64,000 nucleotides of DNA from Ypsolopha sequella (lineage: Eukaryota; Arthropoda; Insecta; Lepidoptera; Ypsolophidae): contig OW203984.1 in NCBI GenBank assembly GCA_934047225.1, forward strand, positions 2,675,201-2,739,200, given 5' to 3'. A program made the translations under genes and the position numbers. The notes under the pieces were generated by a model, which saw only the letters and a program-made list of their open reading frames with translations, was not told the DNA's origin and ran no database searches. Shown in pieces: positions 57,967 through 64,000 of the stretch; the stretch's first letter is position 1; the number at the start of each line of letters is the position of its first letter.

Positions 57967-58719
57967 CTATTTTTTGGAATTTACTGCAGCACGATTCCGC
58001 TGAGACCTGCCTCCAGAAGCTGCGCCAGCCTCTTTAGTTGGCGGGTATTTAGCCATGAAGTCCTGCAGCTGTTGTGATGAATTGAGCCGGAACTTGTCCC
58101 CATCAGGAAGCTTGATAAATATGTTGCCGTCTTGTGACCAACACCGGGTGACACCATACAGCCTGCGCGCCTCAACGAAAACCTGTCTCCGGGGACCAGT
58201 CAGGAACTCAGCTATAGACACTTGGCATCCTTTTAGTTCCTTTTTGCTGTTCCATACAGTTGAGCGGACATGAAGATTTTCAAACCTTACCAAGACGGGC
58301 CTGTTAGTTTCGTCTGATTTCCTCCCGAGACGATAGCAGGTCCTTACGGAAGCAACAGTGAAGTTCGGCAGCTTTAGCTTCTGTGTGGCTATCTGCGTAA
58401 CCATAGCTGGGAGATCTTCGTCTGCAGTTTCTAAGACACCTCGGAACAGCAAGAACTTTCGCCTGCCACGATTGTCCATTTCATCAACCGTTTGAGAAAC
58501 AGCTGAGATCTGCTGCCGCAACAAACTAATGGCATCTTGCATCCAGTCCTTGAAGATTGAGAACTCCCTTGCCAGCCGCTCCAAACTCAGGGCATCCTTT
58601 GCCGCTGTTGCTATCTTTGCTTCAAAGGCTGCCATACTCTCATGGAACTTTTTCTCCATGCTGGCAACAGCAGTCAAGGGCTCCTTTGCAACATTTTGAG
58701 CAGCCTTTGACTTACCCAT
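57967..58719 (-). CDS. LINE ORF1 nucleic-acid-binding protein
   Basis: A 250-residue frame upstream of ORF2 in the same element. Residues about 15-80 are heptad-rich and likely coiled coil, which would drive multimerisation. Residues 86-165 look like the RRM-type core of L1-type ORF1 proteins (RRKFLLFRGV at 86-95, RTCYRLGR and RPVLVRFEN at 126-148, then KKELKG). Residues 180-215 resemble the C-terminal domain (ARRLYGVTRCWSQDGNIFIKL). The tail is basic and Ser/Arg/Lys-rich. The frame is intact. Its expected role is RNA packaging and chaperoning during retrotransposition, inferred from the family. ORF1 and ORF2 are separated, so they do not overlap. Confidence 0.8.
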   Translation of the reverse strand: MGKSKAAQNVAKEPLTAVASMEKKFHESMAAFEAKIATAAKDALSLERLAREFSIFKDWMQDAISLLRQQISAVSQTVDEMDNRGRRKFLLFRGVLETADEDLPAMVTQIATQKLKLPNFTVASVRTCYRLGRKSDETNRPVLVRFENLHVRSTVWNSKKELKGCQVSIAEFLTGPRRQVFVEARRLYGVTRCWSQDGNIFIKLPDGDKFRLNSSQQLQDFMAKYPPTKEAGAASGGRSQRNRAAVNSKK

Positions 58720-58960
58720 GGTGGATTTGCTTTATACAAGTAGCTTTAATAGTGTGGTGAAAGTGAGGTTATGTAGGTGAATTGGCAGTTTCTGGATTAA
58801 GTCATAACCCAAGTGCTCTAAAACATTCCCTGTATGGTTACCACTGTATACACTAACTAATTTAATCACTTGAAGTGCAACAAGTAAGTTGAACTACTTA
58901 ATTTTAATTTATTTTAATACAAACAAAAATTTCATGTAGTGTGGCATGTAGGTAGGTGCC

Positions 58961-59243
58961 TTATGCTACAAGGGCGCTTACGCCCGTGTATCATACTACG
59001 TTTTTCAATGCATAGTGTGAGGAAATAAAACAAATATAATTTTGTGAACTTTAAATTGTAATTGGCTCAAAAGGACTAGGTATCCAGAGCCGTTAAACAG
59101 TGGAAAAAAGTATGACATTTATGGTACACAGGAAAGGCTGCAAGTTAGCCAACCATTGTAAATAAATTAAAAAATAATAATAATAATAAAGCCCTAGGGC
59201 AAAATAATCGACTTTCTGTTCGGTTTTGATGCATAAAAAGTGG
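58961..59243. repeat. Dispersed repeat, short copy
   Basis: Matches 12347-12696 but goes directly from AAGGGCG to CTTACGCCCG, lacking about 65 bp. It directly adjoins the presumed 5' end of the LINE. Confidence 0.7.
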
Positions 59244-59249
59244 GCCTTT

Positions 59250-60155
59250 ACGAGCACATGCATTGAAAATTTTTTATTATAACAATTTATAATATTTATA
59301 AATTTCTTAAAATTTCTCCGTGAAAACAAAACCATACCAAAATTCGTTCAGTGGTTTTCAACTAAAATTATAAGCTAACATACTGACAGACTGACATACG
59401 TACGTCCGTAACATACGTACAGACTGACGTTGCATTTAAATTTATAGATTTTATGAGTTAAGAAAAAACAGTATACAAAAATCATTCTGAAAAAACTAAA
59501 CTGAAATGTTACCACAAAATATTTTTGCTCCCTCGAACATTTCAATTACTGATCAGTACATTTATAGTGGCACGCGCGAGCTATGTTCAACGACCCTCGC
59601 TACACGTTTCGTTTGCGCTCTGTCTCACTCTAATTCACAAACTCGTATTTAGTGTAGTTAATAGCTTCAAACCAAATTAAATAATGTACCTACGGAAGTT
59701 TTATGTTTAACTGGGGAAATAGACCGGAAAATAGTAATCTCTTCTTATCAAGACGACGAAAAAAATTTAATATTATATAGGTTGATTGTTCTGTACCCAC
59801 AGAGTAAAAAAATAACCATTATGGTTAGGGTCCGTTGTGGGTCCGTTGTGCATCCGTTCCTCAATATATCCATCCGTTCAATCCAATATAGTAATTTTTG
59901 TCTTGAAATAAGACTCATTTTGAATTATTTTATTAATGTTAATCTTCGGGTTATAATAGCCAAGCCCTTTGCGCCTAAAGAAAGCCTCTGCTTAAATGAC
60001 TTGTATAAGTTTATCGAAATTACTAGAATTATAAAAAAATACAACTAATAGACAATTATGGAAAGATAACGCGAAAATTTATACGATAGACATTTTTTTT
60101 TCGAAGGGTTTGTAAAATCGTTAAGGAATTATGTTACAGAACTTCAATGTACATG
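59250..60155. other. Unannotated stretch
   Basis: It contains a GACTGACATACGTACGTCCG-type simple-sequence patch near 59390. Otherwise nothing is recognised. Confidence 0.4.
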
Positions 60156-60158
60156 GCG

Positions 60159-60595
60159 TTAAGGCGCTACGGAAAAAAATCGATACTTTAAGAACTTGCA
60201 TATCTACTTCAGTAAATAATGTATTATTTTTATAAAATAGTATATTATTTTTGGATTCTTTTTCTAGGGATCTGTTAAAACAGAAACGCGATTGGAGAAA
60301 TTGGGCTCGATAGAAATATTTATTGAAATAAGGTCTTTTTCGACACCAATTCTCCTGGTTTGACAATTTAGAATGACATATGGACTGCAATTATATTTTA
60401 TTAGAAGGGTTTTAACAATATCTAGGACATGCTTAAACGAAATTATGATAGCAACTTAAGTACATTTTATATTAATAAAAAACCGACTTTTTGCTACTTT
60501 TCCACGAATCCGTCCCTCGCTCGCACTGAGGGTTTTTTCGCATATGGATTAAAAAAGACGCTAAAACTTTTACATATCGCCTTAACTGTAAAATA
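60159..60595. mobile_element. TTAA-flanked MITE, uninterrupted copy
   Basis: It starts TTAAGGCGCTACGG and ends CATATCGCCTTAA, with TTAA at both limits. It is the best match for the interrupted copy at 47815-48471. Confidence 0.8.
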
Positions 60596-60599
60596 CGTC

Positions 60600-61110
60600 T
60601 ATTTATAAATAAATATGTATTTTTAAGTAATGATGTGAACCCTCACCGCGTACACTCTCACTTGACCGGTTTTAAAATTAATTAAACCTCTTGTAAGAAT
60701 TCATCATGAAATTGTATACATGAATCCTTATTATTACCTCCATTTTCAAGAAAATTTTCCTCGTAGCGTAAAATAAGTCAAAATTATATAGGTGGAACCA
60801 ACGACCTATTATATAAGTGATTTAGTGTTCGCTCACTATGAATGCGGCCTTTAATCGACACTTCTAAATTTGCAGCTAATTACGAAGCAAATAATAGCTA
60901 ATCGCTTTATTATTTCCCAAATTACTGAGCCACAAGTGATTGATGGAACGGGGTCGAATGGAAAACAAATGTTTGTTCGTTACGTGATCAGTGTTTCCGT
61001 AAATATTACGAACCGAAAACCGTTTCAAGGCATAGCTTTTTTAATTATATTATATAATTTTATAACTGATAGTTTTATCAATCACATTAATTTCATTTTA
61101 AACAAATGTG
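60600..61110. other. Unannotated stretch
   Basis: A TCACTTGACCGGTTTTAAA motif near 60658 may be the end of a GGTTCCGTA-type repeat. The rest is not recognised. Confidence 0.35.
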
Positions 61111-61121
61111 AATCCCGCAAG

Positions 61122-61390
61122 CAGTGGCGGCGTTAGGGTAGGGCGTGGTTGGGCGACCACCCAGGGCGCCAGACATCAAGGGGCGCCAGCGCCCCCTCGT
61201 CAGTATGGATCACGGGATGGCGCGGTAAAATTTTGTTAAATTATGTTAAAATAATTGGTCATGATTGAAGATTGAAATAATCTTTCCCATGTTTCTTTTT
61301 TCCTTTTTTGCACATGAATAATTTAGGAAACAGATAGGAGGCGCCGTAGAATTCTCGCCCAGGGCGCCGTTAATGCTAAAACCGGCACTG
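61122..61390. mobile_element. hAT-like MITE with CAGTGGCGGCG ends
   Basis: The ends CAGTGGCGGCGTTAG and CTAAAACCGGCACTG are inverted. The octamer CCCGCAAG is duplicated exactly (61114-61121 and 61391-61398). The subterminal GGGCGCC motif occurs near both ends. It is GC-richer than its surroundings and has no transposase. Confidence 0.9.
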
Positions 61391-61399
61391 CCCGCAAGT

Positions 61400-61660
61400 A
61401 AAAGACAAAAATATTTCTCCGTTTAAAAAAATAATTCTTTTTTTTTCTCTGAAAGTAATGCATATTTCAGAAAAACTACACCAGTAAAAGGTGTCTGTTC
61501 CAGGCGTCAACAGTTTACCATAAAAATTCAGTTCAATAATATAATAATAATAATAATAAGTTATTTATTCTCAAAAACTGTACATGTTTACACAATTTAT
61601 GCTGGTGTAAGAGATTAGGAGCATCTGTTGCTAAGTAGGTTGTAAGCCTGAATTTCAGCT
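61400..61660. other. Unannotated stretch with (AAT)n
   Basis: A short ATAATA run is near 61538-61560. A TTTATTCTC...GTACATGTTTACAC stretch just after could be a minus-strand LINE end but is too short to call. Confidence 0.35.
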
Positions 61661-61664
61661 TTTG

Positions 61665-61819
61665 AGGAACTATTGAGTAAATTTTGAATATAAGTGTTCT
61701 GTTTCGATTCATTAGAAAAAGGCGGATTTTTCACAATCCCAGCCGGATTGTGAAAAACCCGCCTTTTTCTAATGAATTGAAACAGAACACTTATATTAAA
61801 AATTTACTCAATAGTTCCT
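61665..61819. repeat. Hairpin with 75-bp arms and 5-base loop
   Basis: The arms 61665-61739 and 61745-61819 are complementary at 72 of 75 positions and nearly abut. The arms contain AGAAAAAGGCGGATTTTTCAC. A transcript would form a very long double-stranded stem. It is most likely a foldback element, and a hairpin RNA source is possible. Confidence 0.9.
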
Positions 61820-61824
61820 AAACG

Positions 61825-62205
61825 GGTCTTAATTACTATCCTATTGCCTGTTAATAGTCGCTAGTTTTCCTAAACAAACAAATATAATATATTAAAAAAG
61901 TGAAAACTTTACTGTCAAAATAGCATGTCGGGACGGTAACGCGAACCCATAAGATTTTCTCTTATCAAAAATTGCTCAACGTCTAAAAAAGTATTCACTT
62001 CAATAAATTCTGTATAAATTCTAGATACCAACCTATACATATTAATCCCCGCAACCCCCCCCCCCCTACATTTACAAACATAAACTCATATTATATAAGT
62101 ACACAGTCACAGGGCTAGGGAGATATAGTATATAATAATTACAAACACACACACACATAGTTACAACCACATTCATAATTAAACATAACATATATTTAAT
62201 ATATT
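61825..62205. other. Unannotated stretch
   Basis: Includes a run of about 13 C at 62056 and a short ACACACAC run near 62147. No gene. Confidence 0.45.
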
Positions 62206-62210
62206 ACTTA

Positions 62211-63224
62211 TACAGGGTGGAAAAAATTTAAGGGCCCTGGAGGGGAACTACCTTAAATCGTTTAGTTAGCTCATTTTACTGAAAGGAAACATTCCTTTAT
62301 TTTTTAAAAGAAACAAAACTGCATTCAAAGATATTCTGAAATTCGCTTGTCTCACCCGGGAATCGAACCAACTAAAAATTAAAAAAATAAACCCTCGCTA
62401 TTTTATCATACGAATCGGTAGGATTATTGTTCAGAATAAAATTTGTCTAATAAATATTTGGTCTTACACTCATCTGTTGTATGAGATACTCATGAAATTA
62501 AATATTTATTACAAGTTCTTTGTTAACAATACCTAGTACTGTTCACTTGTAACAAGTAAATGAAACGTTCTAATTTTCTTATCTCTCTTACATCCAAAGA
62601 CATCGTATGAAGTACAAGCTTGCTAATGTTATTTATCTTAAGTACCTTGTTGACGACTTCAATAAGAAAATCGTTAAATGGTAATAATAAATGTATGCAA
62701 AGCACAATTACTTCTTGCACTAGGCGTACTGACGAAAAGTTTAAAAAAGGAATGTATTTTTTTTGCAACGCGGAGCAACAAATTTGAAGTTCGAACCATA
62801 AATTTCAATCGAAATTAAAATTTTGTTTTGTTTTGCTTTCATTCCGTGCTGTCATTGTGTAATAATGGCGTATAATTATTACTTTACAAGTGAACAATAC
62901 TAGGTATTGTTAATAAAGAACTTGTAATAAATATTCAATTTCATGGGTATCTCGTACAACAGATGAGTGTAAGACTTTAGTTCAGTAGACAAATTTTATC
63001 TTGAACAATAATCCTACCGATTCGTATAATAAAATAGCGAGGGTTTATTTTTTTTATTTTTAGTTGGTTCAGTTCCCGGGTGAGACAAGCAAATTTTAGA
63101 AGATCTTTGAATGCAGTTTTGTTTCTTTTAAAAAATAAAGGAATGTTTCCTTTCACTAAAATGAGCTAACTAAAGCATTTAAGGTAGTTCCCCTTCAGGG
63201 CCCTTTCATTTTTTCCACCCTGTA
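62211..63224. mobile_element. 1-kb foldback element with TACAGGGTGGAAAA ends
   Basis: The arms are about 345 bp each (62211-62556 and 62883-63224) and surround a roughly 325-bp centre. The ends TACAGGGTGGAAAA and TTTTCCACCCTGTA are flanked by TA on both sides. Each arm carries a tRNA B-box-like motif, CCCGGGAATCGAACC and GGTTCAGTTCCCGGG. The centre has no recognisable protein (longest frame 81 codons). TA duplication suggests a Tc1/mariner-like mobiliser. Confidence 0.85.
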
Positions 63225-63451
63225 TACCAAACACGTACACCTTCAACACTCAACACACACTCACACTCTTATATAATAACTAAGTTTAAAATTATTTTTC
63301 ACCTCACTAGCTAAAAGCGCGCCTTTGTTGCTTAAAAACAGTGAGCAAAATCGACTTTTGCTCACTGGTTTTAAGCAGTGAAGAAAAAAAAGTGTTTCAA
63401 ATTAAGAACACTGCGAATTTCAAAAACTCCATATCCTTTGCTCTAGAGAAA

Positions 63452-63660
63452 GAGAGACAGCAAACATCAGCATGGTGGCTATTTCTTTCACTCTATATGG
63501 ATTCCATACACTTTGGGAGGCTATACACAGCCCCACAGCTTGTCGGATACCACAGACAAGGTAAACTTCTCGAAATCCTGTGTATGGCCTCCCAATGTGT
63601 ATGGAATCCGGAAACGGATAGATAGAGTAAAACTCCCGCGTGATGGTTGTGTTTTGCGTT
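63452..63660. mobile_element. Imperfect inverted repeat of about 210 bp
   Basis: ATTCCATACACTTTGGGAGGC is matched by GCCTCCCAATGTGTATGGAAT. The weaker outer arms CAAACATCAGCATGG and CGCGTGATGGTTGTG continue the symmetry. Confidence 0.6.
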
Positions 63661-63894
63661 TTCGATCGGTTCATTAAAAATTTTTCGATTTTTCGCGGGT
63701 TTGGGATTCAATTAACACTCCTTACATTTAATTTTATGTGCAATATTTTTATATGGTATATTTTTAATAGAAAAAAACACTTGAATTCTTATAAGTTCGT
63801 TGAAAAGATGGTGTCTTTACATCTGTGTTTGTATATGTCACACGAGACCAAATTTATTCTGTTTCTTGTGCCTTTGAATCTCTCACCACGCTCA

Positions 63895-63980
63895 GGATTC
63901 TAACTAAGAATCATTTGCTACGCTCGTGATTCAATTATAGAATCCTTCGCTTGCTCGGGATTCAAACTCGGCTACCGCAA
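63895..63980. repeat. Degenerate short tandem repeat at window end
   Basis: GCTCAGGATTCTAAC, GCTCGTGATTCAAT and GCTCGGGATTCAAAC recur at about 35-bp spacing with partial complement GAATC between them. It may be cut by the window edge. Confidence 0.4.
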
Positions 63981-64000
63981 AAAAAAAAAACTCTTGCTCT

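Larger units (their letters stand above)
54073..58960 (-). mobile_element. Near-full-length CR1-group LINE
   Basis: Read on the minus strand the element holds a 5' leader (about 58960-58720), ORF1 (58719-57967), a 598-bp spacer, ORF2 (57368-54735, continuing in frame past one stop to 54423), a 3' UTR and a CATA microsatellite tail at about 54073-54103. The 5' limit is set by where the next dispersed repeat (58961) begins and is uncertain. Two ORFs, an AP-type endonuclease and no RNase H fit the CR1/L2/Daphne-like group. No target duplication was identified. Confidence 0.85.

Overview
The window reads as AT-rich, repeat-dominated eukaryotic DNA, most likely from an insect and probably a lepidopteran. 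That attribution is inference from the repeat types: CR1-group LINEs with microsatellite tails, tRNA-derived SINE heads, hAT-like MITEs with 8-bp target duplications, and motifs I associate with moth and butterfly repeats. It is not a species identification. I found no host protein-coding gene, no rRNA, no convincing functional tRNA gene and no CRISPR array. Nearly all supportable features are transposable elements, their remnants, or structured and tandem repeats.

Coding content is retrotransposon-derived. The best element is a near-complete two-ORF LINE on the minus strand (about 54.07-58.96 kb). It has an ORF1 with a coiled coil and an RRM-like core, and an ORF2 with an AP-like endonuclease and a reverse transcriptase (YADD). 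ORF2 is broken by a single in-frame TGA about 100 codons before its natural end. A second, related LINE on the plus strand (31.35-33.8 kb) has lost its 5' part including the endonuclease, yet keeps an open 719-codon reverse transcriptase ORF. Smaller LINE remnants lie at 0.06-0.33, 1.81-1.98, 5.82-6.32, 8.36-8.70, 11.4-11.8, 15.9-16.0, 19.4-20.2, 45.4-45.9 and 47.7 kb.

Non-autonomous elements fill much of the rest. There are five hAT-like elements, four with clear 8-bp duplications and one with a degenerate one. A TTAA-flanked family beginning TTAAGGCG has six copies. A 161-bp foldback family has three same-length copies, and a 230-bp family has three copies. A GTAC-flanked LTR-like sequence has three copies; one of them is split by a 2.9-kb insertion and one is internally deleted. 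Many other inverted repeats occur, including hairpins with 61-bp perfect arms (38.2 kb) and 75-bp near-perfect arms (61.7 kb).

At 48.95-50.55 kb two unrelated minisatellites, with 77-bp and 39-bp units, abut directly. Nested insertions allow some relative dating: a 230-bp element sits inside a TTAA element whose uninterrupted relative is also in the window, and a foldback sits inside a hAT-like element. Stretches not listed hold no gene or repeat I could recognise, although diverged repeats are likely there.
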